This document shows, in pieces, positions 48,210 through 57,204 of a stretch of DNA of 64,000 nt. Source of the DNA: Ignavibacteriales bacterium (GTDB lineage Bacteria; Bacteroidota; Ignavibacteria; Ignavibacteriales; Ignavibacteriaceae); contig DPRR01000007.1 in the NCBI GenBank assembly GCA_003538625.1, positions 124,001-188,000 on the forward strand, in the 5' to 3' direction. Numbering within the stretch: the stretch's first letter is position 1; each line of letters starts with the position of its first letter. The notes beneath the pieces were generated by a model. That model ran no database searches. It was not told the origin of the DNA and worked only from the letters and a program-made list of their open reading frames with translations. The position numbers and the translations under genes are program-made.

Positions 48210-48797
48210 TTAATCATTATAAATATCTTTTAGATATTTCTGTAACTCTGCCCTGCCACGATTTATTCTTGATTTTACAGTTCCAACTTCAAGCTTTAAT
48301 ATAATTGCTATTTCCTCGTAAGTAAGTTCCTGAATATCTCTGAGTATTACAGCTTCTCGATATGAATCTCGCACCTTTAATAAAGCCTTCTGAATAATTT
48401 CATTTTTTATTTTCATATCAGCGGCAACATCGGGCCGATTCGAATTATCCGGAATATCAAAAGTTTTATCTTCCTCTCCAAAACTACTTATCGAGAAAAA
48501 ATTTCTTCTTCTTTTTCTCTGATATTCAGTTCTGGCAAGATTGCCTGCAATCGTGTAAATCCAGGTAGAAAACTTTGCCACCGAACTGTAATTGTCTTTG
48601 TAACGATAAACTTTTACAAAAGTTTCCTGTACAACATCAACGCAGGAATCATAATCTCCAAGAAATCTGTAAACATAGTTTGTTAACGGGTTTTTAAATC
48701 TCTGTACTAATATTTCAAATGCTTTTTCATTACCGCTGCTCTGAAATTCAATTATCAGTTCTTCGTCAGTAAATTCGTTGATATTTCTTTCCGTCAA
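48210..48797 (-). CDS. ECF RNA polymerase sigma factor
   Basis: 195 residues: sigma region 2 (NEKAFEILVQRFKNPLTNYVYRFLGDYDSCVDVVQETFVKVYRYKDNYSSVAKFSTWIYTIAGNLA) and region 4 (SYREAVILRDIQELTYEEIAIILKLEVGTVKSRINRGRAELQKYL), with the usual ECF linker. It directs RNA polymerase to a small regulon, typically for envelope stress. The start is TTG (48795-48797); a stop lies five codons upstream and no ATG exists before the conserved domain. The following gene looks like its anti-sigma factor. Confidence 0.9.
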   Translation of the reverse strand: MTERNINEFTDEELIIEFQSSGNEKAFEILVQRFKNPLTNYVYRFLGDYDSCVDVVQETFVKVYRYKDNYSSVAKFSTWIYTIAGNLARTEYQRKRRRNFFSISSFGEEDKTFDIPDNSNRPDVAADMKIKNEIIQKALLKVRDSYREAVILRDIQELTYEEIAIILKLEVGTVKSRINRGRAELQKYLKDIYND

Positions 48798-48891
48798 GAC
48801 TTTTATACTTTATTAGTGTGATGTTTGTTTCAATTTCGGGACAAAATTTACGAAAAAGATCAGAAACGGTTTTGTTTATATTTAATCAAAT

Positions 48892-49902
48892 TTAATCGGG
48901 AATAATTTCCGCAATTAACACGCTTAATAATGTATAATCATCAAGCGATGTGGTTTTAATTGCTAAATCAGCTTTTAATAAGGCAGAAAAAGCATTAGTC
49001 AGATGAATATCTGAATACAGCCCTCTTGCACTTCTGTAATCCTTTAGATAAAAAGGATGTGTTCCTAGAATTCTAGCGATTTGAAATTCATTTGTGTTTG
49101 CGGTTATCAATTCAGTTAACCTTGCAAGTCCGGTAAAATACTTATTTAACATTGCCACAATTTGTATCGGTTCCATGCCATTTTTTAGAAGATTATATAA
49201 AACCTTAAGAGCAGCAGATTTATTTTTTTTACCTATCGCGTTTTGTAAATCAAAAATTGTGTATTGTTTTAAAGATGTAGATAATCCGCGAATGCTATCG
49301 ATGGTTATTTCTTTACTTTCACCGATATACAGGAATATTTTTTCCAGTTGTGCTTCCAGCATATTTCTGTTTTCTCCGGAAATATCGGTAAGAAGCTGTG
49401 CATTATCATAAGATATGGTTTTGTCATTTTTTTCCACAGTAGAAATAAGCCATTCGATTAAGCTTTTTCCCTTTAACTCTTTAGCTTCGTAAAGAAATCC
49501 ATTTGCTGCAAGAGTTTTAAATGGCTCAGAATCTGCGCTTGATATTGTCCCTTCGTGAATACAAACGAGGGTTGTAAAATCCGCGGGTGATTTAGCGTAG
49601 GAAGTTAATTCTTTTTTATCTTTTACTTTTTCTACCTGCTTAAAAATAATTAGCTTCTTTTCAGAACCGAATGGGAATGTTGAAGCGAGACTTATAATAT
49701 TTGAAAAGGATTGATTCTCTGCATAAAAACTTTCGTTATCAAAATCTGAAGTAATGAAAGGTTGAACAGCTTTTTCTATTGCATCTACTGTTACTTCAAT
49801 ACTATAGCCGTCTTCTCCAAACAAATAGTACAGCGGCAAAATTTTTTTTTGCTTTAATTGTTTTTCAACATCCTGAATTGCCGGTGCTTTGTTTTTTGCC
49901 AT
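48892..49902 (-). CDS. holA: DNA polymerase III delta subunit
   Basis: The delta subunit of the clamp loader, which opens the beta clamp. 336 residues: KKILPLYYLFGEDGYSIEVTVDAIEKAVQPFITSDFDNESFYAENQSFSNIISLASTFPFGSEKKLIIFKQ starts the AAA+-like domain. The lid region LSTSLKQYTIFDLQNAIGKKNKSAALKVLYNLLKNGMEPIQIVAMLNKYFTGLARLTEL closes it and is a delta signature. No P-loop is present, as expected for delta. It is 94 bases upstream of the sigma factor gene and preceded by repeat-rich DNA. Confidence 0.93.
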   Translation of the reverse strand: MAKNKAPAIQDVEKQLKQKKILPLYYLFGEDGYSIEVTVDAIEKAVQPFITSDFDNESFYAENQSFSNIISLASTFPFGSEKKLIIFKQVEKVKDKKELTSYAKSPADFTTLVCIHEGTISSADSEPFKTLAANGFLYEAKELKGKSLIEWLISTVEKNDKTISYDNAQLLTDISGENRNMLEAQLEKIFLYIGESKEITIDSIRGLSTSLKQYTIFDLQNAIGKKNKSAALKVLYNLLKNGMEPIQIVAMLNKYFTGLARLTELITANTNEFQIARILGTHPFYLKDYRSARGLYSDIHLTNAFSALLKADLAIKTTSLDDYTLLSVLIAEIIPD

Positions 49903-49950
49903 TGTTAACTTTTAAAATTAAAGAGGGCTGTTTCAATGATTAGTTTAATA

Positions 49951-50000
49951 TGTCATTCCGGTGAAAACCTGCCTAAGCCGTCAGGCAATCGGAATCCAAG
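49951..50000. repeat. Palindromic repeat with inserted mini-palindrome
   Basis: Outer arms CATTCCG (49954-49960) and CGGAATC (49990-49996) bracket ACCTGCCTAAGCCGTCAGGCA, a GC-rich hairpin of the same type as those at 3840 and 50103. The composite looks like one repeat family inserted into another. Confidence 0.6.
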
Positions 50001-50017
50001 TTCTATTATGCAAAATA

Positions 50018-50163
50018 GATGAGACTGTCTCAAAAGTAATTATTACTGTCACACTGAGCCTGTCGAAGTGTGATTTAGCAATATAATGTAAGTCTTCGAC
50101 AACCTGCCTGCCGGACAGGCAGGGCTCAGACTGACAAATTGTGTCTTTTGAGACAGCCTCATG
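50018..50163. repeat. 146-bp composite inverted repeat
   Basis: Outer arms GATGAGACTGTCTCAAAAG (50018-50036) and CTTTTGAGACAGCCTCATG (50145-50163) pair at 17 of 19 bases. Inside, CACTGAGCCTGTCGAAG pairs with CTTCGACA...GGCTCAGACTG, but the right arm is split by a 21-base GC-rich mini-palindrome near 50103-50123. Nothing else is visible in the gap 49903-50227. Confidence 0.75.
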
Positions 50164-50227
50164 ACAAAAATGCATTTTTGATTTTTAAGATATCCTCTTT
50201 TAATAATTCTCAATAATCATTTATCTT

Positions 50228-50797
50228 TTATCTTTTTTCTATCGATACACTTTCCATAACTACATCTTTTATTGGACGATCCTGGGCATTTTTTTCAACT
50301 TTACCAATAGCTTTAACTACATCCATCCCTTTAATAACTTTACCAAAAATAGTATGATTTCCATTTAACCACTTTGTTGGAGCGAGAGTTATAAAAAACT
50401 GGCTTCCGTTTGTATTTGGTCCGGCATTGGCCATAGCAAGCAGCCCTTCTTTATCAAATACAAGTTCAGGAACTATTTCATCATTAAACTTTTTACCCCA
50501 AATACTTTCTCCTCCTCTTCCGGTTCCTGTCGGATCACCGCCTTGAATCATAAAGCCATCGATAACTCTGTGAAAGATAACACCGTCATAATATTTTTTG
50601 TTAGCCAGCCCGACAAAATTTTCAACTGTCTTTGGTGTTTCTTTGGCAAATAATTCTATTTCAATTGTGCCCATGTTTGTTTTGATGATAGCAACCGTTG
50701 TACTGTCACTCATTATTTTCGTTTCCTTTTTTTGTGAAAAATTATTTGATGATAAAATCAAACTTAAGATTGCTGCGACAATTAATAGTTTTTTCAT
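50228..50797 (-). CDS. Cyclophilin-type peptidyl-prolyl isomerase, exported
   Basis: 189 residues with a probable signal peptide (MKKLLIVAAILSLILSSNNFS), then a single cyclophilin domain: FHRVIDGFMIQGGDPTGTGRGG carries the catalytic Arg and FMIQGGD block, and GSQFFITLAPTKWLNGNHTIFGKVIKGMDVV is the second signature. It speeds Xaa-Pro bond isomerisation during protein folding, here in the periplasm if the signal is real. The Trp of the cyclosporin site is present (TKWLNG). It is the last gene of the operon that begins with rng. Confidence 0.92.
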   Translation of the reverse strand: MKKLLIVAAILSLILSSNNFSQKKETKIMSDSTTVAIIKTNMGTIEIELFAKETPKTVENFVGLANKKYYDGVIFHRVIDGFMIQGGDPTGTGRGGESIWGKKFNDEIVPELVFDKEGLLAMANAGPNTNGSQFFITLAPTKWLNGNHTIFGKVIKGMDVVKAIGKVEKNAQDRPIKDVVMESVSIEKR

Positions 50798-50806
50798 TTA
50801 ACCTCC

Positions 50807-51655
50807 TTATGGATTAATTATGTTTGAATAAAGTAATACTAATATTAAAACTCCAAGTGCAATTCTGTAAAATATAAAAGCGAAAGTTGAGTTCTTTTTT
50901 AAAAACTTTAATAAAAAATCAATTGCAAGATAACCGCATACGGCTGATACCAATGTTGCCGAAATCAAATTAACGGTTAGATCATAATTTATATATTTAA
51001 GAGATTCAACTAATTGAAGAAGTCCGCTTGCCAGTACTGCAGGCACACTTAACAAAAAAGAAAATCTTGCTGCAACATCTCTCTTTAATCCAAGAAATAA
51101 TCCGCCTGTAATAGTTGTACCAGATCTTGATGAACCGGGAATTAATGCAACAGCCTGTGCAAATCCAATCAAAACAGAATCTAAAACAGTAATATCTTCA
51201 ATGTTTTTTTTGAACTTTGCTGTTTTTTCTGCAAAAGCAAGAATAATTGCAAGAACGATAAGGCTTATGCTGATTACATAAAGATTTTTAGTTAACGCTC
51301 CTTCAATCATATCTTTAAATAATAAACCAATAACCACAATTGGAATCGTTCCCAAAATAATCATCCACCCAAGTTTTGAATTTGTTGATTGTTCTGAATA
51401 TTTTATTCTTCTTTGCACGTTCTGTTTTAAAAATTCAGTTAAAATATTCCAAAGATCTTTCCAGAAGTAAATCAGAATTGAGAGCATAGTTCCTAATTGG
51501 ATGACCGCCATAAATGAAGTCCATTGTTCCGGATTTTTATCTGAGATCAAACCCATAAATTTTCCCGCCAGGGTTAAATGCCCTGTACTGCTTATAGGCA
51601 GAAACTCCGTAAGTCCCTGAATAATTCCTAAAATAATTGCTTCAATTAAGTTCAA
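50807..51655 (-). CDS. uppP: Undecaprenyl-diphosphatase UppP (BacA)
   Basis: 282-residue inner-membrane enzyme that recycles undecaprenyl diphosphate for peptidoglycan and surface polysaccharide synthesis. The two active-site motifs are GLTEFLPISSTGHL (near residue 15) and PGSSRSGTTITGG; eight helices are evident. It links this envelope operon to the lipid-carrier demand of the O-antigen-ligase module at 22-26 kb. It starts 9 bases after the outer-membrane protein gene stop. Confidence 0.96.
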   Translation of the reverse strand: MNLIEAIILGIIQGLTEFLPISSTGHLTLAGKFMGLISDKNPEQWTSFMAVIQLGTMLSILIYFWKDLWNILTEFLKQNVQRRIKYSEQSTNSKLGWMIILGTIPIVVIGLLFKDMIEGALTKNLYVISISLIVLAIILAFAEKTAKFKKNIEDITVLDSVLIGFAQAVALIPGSSRSGTTITGGLFLGLKRDVAARFSFLLSVPAVLASGLLQLVESLKYINYDLTVNLISATLVSAVCGYLAIDFLLKFLKKNSTFAFIFYRIALGVLILVLLYSNIINP

Positions 51656-51664
51656 AGAAACTCC

Positions 51665-52297
51665 TTAAAATTGATATGAAATTCCCAATCTGATGCCGAA
51701 CGATAGTGAATTAAAATTAACATCACCGATAGTATTGCCTTCAGTAGTTGGAGAGGCTTCACTTAATACATCATAACGGATATCAGCTCCGATATGTGCA
51801 AAAACATTTTCTGCAATTGATGTATTTCCTACTGCCCGTAAAATAAATCCATATCCTAAATTAGAATAATCATAATTATTGGGATCACCAGGTAATTTTT
51901 CTGTAATTGACAAAAGTCTTACTCCGGCTCCGCCGCCAAATTTAAAGTTGTATCCGGCTCCTTTTAAAACATAATTGTACAAAACAGAGGGCATTATTAG
52001 TGAATAGGTTAAATCGTAAGTACCGCCTATTAAATTAAAGTTATGTGAATTGAGTAAATATCCAAGTTCAATTTCCAATTGAGTGTTTTCTCCCATCATT
52101 CTTCCATAAGAGCCGGAAAAATTAATTGCAGAACTAAAATCACTTAATCTTTCCTGATTAATCATTTCAAGATAATTTTTCAACTTTGGAACACTTACAA
52201 AATCAATTCCCATCGAAGCTCTCACTTCATTTGGATTTTGAGCGAGTGAACTAACCGATATAATAACAACAAATAAAAATGTAATGATTTTTTTCAT
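51665..52297 (-). CDS. Outer-membrane beta-barrel protein, unknown function
   Basis: 210 residues with signal peptide MKKIITFLFVVIISVSSLAQ. Alternating strands follow (INFSGSYGRMMGENTQLEIELGYLL; LTYSLIMPSVLYNYVLKGAGYNFKFGGGAGVRLL; SFGIRLGISYQF), ending in the classical aromatic residue YQF of outer-membrane barrels. About eight strands fit a small barrel. I recognise no specific family. It is encoded between the flippase-like gene (4-base overlap, ATGA) and uppP. Confidence 0.82.
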   Translation of the reverse strand: MKKIITFLFVVIISVSSLAQNPNEVRASMGIDFVSVPKLKNYLEMINQERLSDFSSAINFSGSYGRMMGENTQLEIELGYLLNSHNFNLIGGTYDLTYSLIMPSVLYNYVLKGAGYNFKFGGGAGVRLLSITEKLPGDPNNYDYSNLGYGFILRAVGNTSIAENVFAHIGADIRYDVLSEASPTTEGNTIGDVNFNSLSFGIRLGISYQF

Positions 52298-53349
52298 ACT
52301 TCCCGTATTTCCGTTTCTACAACATCAAATAAATTTTCTTTTTGTTTATTAACTAAAAAAAACATTATTAGTGCTGTTATGATAAATATTATATATCCGA
52401 TAATATGGGTTAAAAATGCATAAGCAACGCTTATGGTTTCGTTGAACCCAAAAATTAATACTAAAGTCGATTTTGCAAGTGTGTGATAAGATCCTGTACT
52501 GCCGGGAGTTGGTATAATTACACCAATTGCACTAATGCTCATAATAATCCACCCCATTGCAAAAGTAACCGGCTGATATTTCTGCATGTCAAGCATTAAT
52601 AATCCTGCATATGACCCGAAAGCATAAACAACAATAATTGCTGCAGTCCAGAATATTGTCCAAAAATAATTTTTTATTCCCTTTAAACTTGCAAAACCTT
52701 CCGCAAGCATTGTAAAAATATAAGCAAGTCTTTCAGCAAGTTTATGAGAGATTTTTCCAACAATTTTTATAATTATTTCAGAAAATTTTTCCCGCGACTT
52801 TAATATTAATGAAAGCAGTAAAATTGCTAACACAATAATTACTCCCATTATATAAAGCGAAGTAATTAGCCAGGGAAATTTTTCTGATAAACTTACACTT
52901 GTGAGAAATAATGCAATAATGATTGAACCACCCATGGAAATTATATCAATAATTCTTTCAAGTATAACAGTGCCAAACATTGATGAGCGCGACAATCCCT
53001 CCCACTTGCCAATAAGTACAGCTCGTGTAACCTCCCCAAGTTTAGGTGTAACACAATTTACTCCGTACCCTACCATAAGTGCGCCAAAAAGATTTTTCAT
53101 TGAAGTGTTTGGTTTAACGGAATTGAGAATATACTTCCATCTGACTGCGCGAAAATAATGACCGAGCATTGTAACAACTATAAATATCAACACCCAAAGT
53201 ACGTTTGCGTGAGATACGATTTCTAATACTTCACCAAAATCAACATTATAAAATGCAATGTAAAGAAAAACAATTGTAAGTATGATAGATATACCATAGT
53301 TAACAATTGTTCCAATTCTTCCGAATTTACTTTTTTTATCTAAGGTCAA
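52294..53349 (-). CDS. Flippase-like integral membrane protein (LPG synthase TM / UPF0104 family)
   Basis: A 351-residue protein with eight or more helices and the family signatures GHYFRAVRWKYIL (the R..RW motif), GYGVNCVTPKLGEVTRAVLIGKWEGLSRSSMFGTVILERIID and IIPTPGSTGSYH. The family includes the membrane part of MprF, which flips lysyl-phosphatidylglycerol; most stand-alone members are of unknown function. No aminoacyl-transfer domain is attached. It lies among envelope genes, after lolA (14-base overlap) and before the barrel protein. Confidence 0.87.
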   Translation of the reverse strand: MTLDKKSKFGRIGTIVNYGISIILTIVFLYIAFYNVDFGEVLEIVSHANVLWVLIFIVVTMLGHYFRAVRWKYILNSVKPNTSMKNLFGALMVGYGVNCVTPKLGEVTRAVLIGKWEGLSRSSMFGTVILERIIDIISMGGSIIIALFLTSVSLSEKFPWLITSLYIMGVIIVLAILLLSLILKSREKFSEIIIKIVGKISHKLAERLAYIFTMLAEGFASLKGIKNYFWTIFWTAAIIVVYAFGSYAGLLMLDMQKYQPVTFAMGWIIMSISAIGVIIPTPGSTGSYHTLAKSTLVLIFGFNETISVAYAFLTHIIGYIIFIITALIMFFLVNKQKENLFDVVETEIREV

Positions 53350-53932
53350 CTACAGTAGTTCCTTCCGGTACTGTAAATATAAATTGTGAATCAGGTAAAC
53401 TCTGATTGAGCTTATAATTTGAAAAGGTTATTTCCATAATTCCGGTTGCAGGATTTGAAACGATTACTTTATCAATCAAATTTTCTTTAGTAATGTCAAG
53501 CTTTACTTCACCAAGATTATTCCGTTTTGATTTTGGTGTAAGAACCAATATAGGATTACTTCCTTCAGACAATAAACTTAAATCACACTCAGAAGGGTAC
53601 TGATAAACAAGATAATTAATTGAAAGCAATCCCGAACCTGTTTCATCATAATTACTGATAATTACTTTATTATCTTTTTTATTAAAGTTCCAGGTGGTTA
53701 TTCCATCTGAGATAATAGTCTGCTTACCAAATTCAATTCTAAGGTTATTATCCTTTTTAAAAAACATTTTACCATTACCAACCGATTTTCCACCGGAGTT
53801 TTGCACGATATCGGCAGTAATATCCGATATTGAATCAAATTTATTTTGCAATGATTTAAGTACACTCTCGGCAGTTTGAGCAAAGCTGAATGTTGAAGTA
53901 AGAAAGAATAGAAGACTAATAAATATTTTCAT
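53336..53932 (-). CDS. lolA: Outer-membrane lipoprotein carrier LolA-like
   Basis: 198 residues with signal peptide MKIFISLLFFLTSTFSFAQ. The LolA fold shows in VLKSLQNKFDSISDITADIVQNSGGKSVGNGKMFFKKDNNLRIEFGKQTIISDGITTWNFNKKDNKVIISNYD, and the end KLNQSLPDSQFIFTVPEGTTVVDLR is a strong family signature. LolA ferries lipoproteins across the periplasm from LolCDE to the outer membrane; the window contains at least two predicted lipoproteins. It starts 41 bases after ftsK and overlaps the flippase-like gene. Confidence 0.92.
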   Translation of the reverse strand: MKIFISLLFFLTSTFSFAQTAESVLKSLQNKFDSISDITADIVQNSGGKSVGNGKMFFKKDNNLRIEFGKQTIISDGITTWNFNKKDNKVIISNYDETGSGLLSINYLVYQYPSECDLSLLSEGSNPILVLTPKSKRNNLGEVKLDITKENLIDKVIVSNPATGIMEITFSNYKLNQSLPDSQFIFTVPEGTTVVDLR

Positions 53933-53973
53933 TATAAACCCTTATTATCTAAAAAAATAGTTTAATGTTTGTA

Positions 53974-56445
53974 CTAAAGATTACGAAGAATTGTTTCAAG
54001 TTGTTCTTCATTCTCAACCAGTACAGAACGGGCTTTGCTTCCGTCATTTGGTCCAACAATGCCGGCTTCTTCAAGTTGATCTACAATTCTTGCTGCACGT
54101 GAATATCCCAATTTTAACCTTCGCTGAAGTAAAGATACTGATCCCTGTTGATGCCGAACAATCACTTTTGCAGCATCTTCAAACATTGGATCAAGATCAG
54201 ATGAAACACCATTTGATGAATCTTTCTTCTTTTCATAAAGTGACGGCAGAAAATATGGTTTTGAATATGCAGGTTGAGTGTAAACATAGTTTGTAATCTT
54301 TTCAACTTCTTCAGTTGAGATAAATGCATTCTGAACTCGTATTGGCTTTGGTGAACCAGTTGGTAGAAAAAGCATATCTCCTCTTCCAAGCAGTTGTTCT
54401 GCGCCATTCATATCAAGAATTGTACGGGAATCTATTTTTGTTGCAACCTGGTAAGCAATCCTTGAACTGAAATTTGCTTTTATAACTCCCGTTATAACAT
54501 TTACAGAAGGACGCTGTGTAGCAAGCACAAGATGGATACCAACAGCACGTGCAAGCTGGGCTAATCTTGTTATAGGTTCTTCAACTTCTTTACCTGCAGT
54601 TATCATTAAATCTGCAAGTTCATCAACAATTACAATTACATATGGAATTGGATGATGTTTAATTTTATCTGTATCGTGCGGTTTGGTTTTGGGATCTTTA
54701 ACTTTTTTATTGTAATCAACAATGTTTCTCACGCCTGCTTTAGCAAGTTTATCGTAGCGTCTTTCCATCTCATACTCAACACTCTTTAATGCTAAAATTG
54801 CATTTTGCGGATTCGTAATAATTTCTTCATCAAGATCAGGTGAAACCGCCAAATAATGTTTGCGCAGTTTGTTATAAAAAGAAAGTTCTATTTTTTTAGG
54901 ATCTACCATTATAAACTTAACTTCTGAAGGATGTTTTGTATAAAGCAAACTGCTCACTATCATATTTATACCAACACTTTTTCCGGAACCAGTTGAACCT
55001 GCAATTAATAAATGCGGCATTTTTGCAAGATCAGCAACATAAACATCTCCGCTAATTGTTTTACCAAGTGCCAGCGGAAGTTCTGCATCAGATTCATTTA
55101 TTCTTCCAATTACGGCACGAGCATTTACAAGTGATGCTTTTGCATTTGGAATTTCAACACCGATCGCTCCTTTACCCGGAATTGGCGCGATGATTCTTAT
55201 TCCACGCGCTGAAAGTGCAAGTGCAATATCATTTTCCAGACCAACAATCTTACTGATCTTTACACCCGGTGCCGGAACAATTTCGTATAATGTAACTACA
55301 GGACCCGGAGTAACCGAGATATCTTTTATTTCGATATCAAAAAGTTTTAGTTTTTCTTTAAGAAGTTCAGCGTTATGCGTTAACTCTTCCTCAGCCACCT
55401 GATAATTTTCTTCCGGTGCCGCATCCAGCAAATCAAGTCCCGGCATTTTATATTCGATATTTTCTTCCCACTGATTTGGAAGTTTTTGTTCTAATTCCGC
55501 TTCGGTTTTTTCTTTCTTCTCAGGCAACTCACCGGTTTTTTCAATATCAACTTTTTTAACTTCTTCATTTAAAACTTCATTTTCAGCTGCTGAAACAGGC
55601 ACGTCATCTTTACGGATTATTCTTATTCGTGTTTGTTCTTCGGCTTCTTTTTCCATTAGTTCAGCAACGGTTAATTCTTCCGTTGATTCTTTTCCCTTTT
55701 TCTTCTTTTTATCACCGCTTAATTTTTTGATTTTATCAAGGTTTTCTTTTTCTTTCGGATCAATTACACCTGTCTCTTTTTTACTTTCTGCTTCGGTTTC
55801 TTCATTCTCAGAAGTAATCATTTCTTTAAAGAAATTAATAATGCTTTCAATATTTATATCCAGAGCAAATATCAATAGAGTGATAAATGAACCGAAAAGA
55901 ATTAATATACTGCCGATGCCGCCGACCAATCCGCTCATAAATTTACCGAGATGATCACCGATGAATCCTGATAATTCATACGTTGATAAGAACAATCCAT
56001 AATTTTCGCGCAGCACGCCAAAAAATGTTGCAAAGAGAATTGAGCTTATTAATAGAAAGTTGGAGACGTGAAGTCTGAATTTAAAATCAATTTTTTTGAA
56101 GAATGAAATTCCCCACAAAAAAAGTACGATTGGAATTGTGATTGAAAAATAACCGAATGTGGCTTTAACCAGAAACATTGCAAAATGTGCACCCGCAACA
56201 CCAAGCCAGTTCTGCACATCTAACTTTTGGTCAAATGAAGCAAAAAAATCTGAAAAGAAATTTTTAAGATTTGCTTCATCTCTTCTATCAAAAGTGATAA
56301 CACTTAGAAAAAGTATAACTGATATTATCAGAAGAAAAATTCCAAAGATCTGTTTTTTATTTTCAGGCGTAAGAATAAAATAGTTTTTGCTAGATGCATT
56401 TTTTCCGTTTTTTTCTTTTACGCTTTTTTTCTTTTTAAGTGCCAT
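53974..56445 (-). CDS. ftsK: DNA translocase FtsK
   Basis: 823 residues. Four to five N-terminal helices anchor it at the division site (FGIFLLIISVILFLSVITFD ...), then comes a Lys/Glu-rich linker (about 205-330), an alpha/beta RecA-like motor with Walker A AGSTGSGKSVGIN and KHHPIPYVIVIVDELADLM as Walker B, and the C-terminal gamma domain (AAKVIVRHQQGSVSLLQRRLKLGYSRAARIVDQLEEAGIV) that reads KOPS-type sites. It pumps DNA during division and activates XerCD at dif; xerD is at 27103. It begins a short gap after comB. Confidence 0.97.
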   Translation of the reverse strand: MALKKKKSVKEKNGKNASSKNYFILTPENKKQIFGIFLLIISVILFLSVITFDRRDEANLKNFFSDFFASFDQKLDVQNWLGVAGAHFAMFLVKATFGYFSITIPIVLFLWGISFFKKIDFKFRLHVSNFLLISSILFATFFGVLRENYGLFLSTYELSGFIGDHLGKFMSGLVGGIGSILILFGSFITLLIFALDINIESIINFFKEMITSENEETEAESKKETGVIDPKEKENLDKIKKLSGDKKKKKGKESTEELTVAELMEKEAEEQTRIRIIRKDDVPVSAAENEVLNEEVKKVDIEKTGELPEKKEKTEAELEQKLPNQWEENIEYKMPGLDLLDAAPEENYQVAEEELTHNAELLKEKLKLFDIEIKDISVTPGPVVTLYEIVPAPGVKISKIVGLENDIALALSARGIRIIAPIPGKGAIGVEIPNAKASLVNARAVIGRINESDAELPLALGKTISGDVYVADLAKMPHLLIAGSTGSGKSVGINMIVSSLLYTKHPSEVKFIMVDPKKIELSFYNKLRKHYLAVSPDLDEEIITNPQNAILALKSVEYEMERRYDKLAKAGVRNIVDYNKKVKDPKTKPHDTDKIKHHPIPYVIVIVDELADLMITAGKEVEEPITRLAQLARAVGIHLVLATQRPSVNVITGVIKANFSSRIAYQVATKIDSRTILDMNGAEQLLGRGDMLFLPTGSPKPIRVQNAFISTEEVEKITNYVYTQPAYSKPYFLPSLYEKKKDSSNGVSSDLDPMFEDAAKVIVRHQQGSVSLLQRRLKLGYSRAARIVDQLEEAGIVGPNDGSKARSVLVENEEQLETILRNL

Positions 56446-56467
56446 TAAAAAATTCTGGTTTCTACAA

Positions 56468-57196
56468 TTAATTAATTTTCAGCTTTTTCAAAACTCCGTT
56501 TGTATAAGCAGGTATTTCATTTATAATATCTATGGAACTACAATACTCAAGATCTGCTTCAAATCCATTTTCTAATAATATTTTCCCGTGATCAGATTCT
56601 TTCATCATTTTTAATAAGTTGCTGCCGTATTTTTCGTACAGGGTTAAAACAGCTTCTCCGGAATCATTAAGAAACGAGTCTTCTTTAACTTTCTTAAGTT
56701 TAGAGATCAGCATACCTGCACAAATAGAATCTTCTATTGAGAAATAATTATTTCTTCCTGCACAAACAATTTCAACATCAGTATTTAAGCTTATAAGATG
56801 TTTTGCAACAGCACTAATATTTAAGAAAGAACAGGTATATAAATTTTCTGAATATTTTGCTTTTGCAATAGACTTTGTTCCGTTTGTAGTGTAAAAAACA
56901 ATTGTTTTGCCTTCAACAATATTTTTTGAATATTCAAAAGGCGAATTGCCAAGAGCGAAGCCTTCTATTTTTTTTGTGTTTCTTTCACCCCCGAGTAAAG
57001 TTTGTCCGCCAAACATTCCACCGGAAACCTTTACTGCAAACTCAACACTGGCAACAGGAACAACTTCTTTTGCTCCGTTATTAATTGCAGTTACAATTGT
57101 TGATGTTGCACGAAGTACATCAATAACAACGGTGGTTTTACCTGTAAAGTAAAGCTCATCAACTATAACTGGTGAAAGAAATACATTTAACTTCAT
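56468..57196 (-). CDS. comB: 2-phosphosulfolactate phosphatase ComB
   Basis: A 242-residue protein of the ComB family: VIDVLRATSTIVTAINNGAKEVVPVASVEFAV, GGERNTKKIEGFALGNSPFEYS and IVFYTTNGTKSIAKAK are the signatures. It hydrolyses 2-phospho-3-sulfolactate, a step to coenzyme M in methanogens. In bacteria the role is unclear; sulfolactate or a related acid phosphate may be the substrate. ComA and other sulfolactate genes are absent nearby. It is 8 bases from gcvT and in one transcript with ftsK. Confidence 0.9.
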   Translation of the reverse strand: MKLNVFLSPVIVDELYFTGKTTVVIDVLRATSTIVTAINNGAKEVVPVASVEFAVKVSGGMFGGQTLLGGERNTKKIEGFALGNSPFEYSKNIVEGKTIVFYTTNGTKSIAKAKYSENLYTCSFLNISAVAKHLISLNTDVEIVCAGRNNYFSIEDSICAGMLISKLKKVKEDSFLNDSGEAVLTLYEKYGSNLLKMMKESDHGKILLENGFEADLEYCSSIDIINEIPAYTNGVLKKLKIN

Positions 57197-57204
57197 ATTA
57201 TAAC

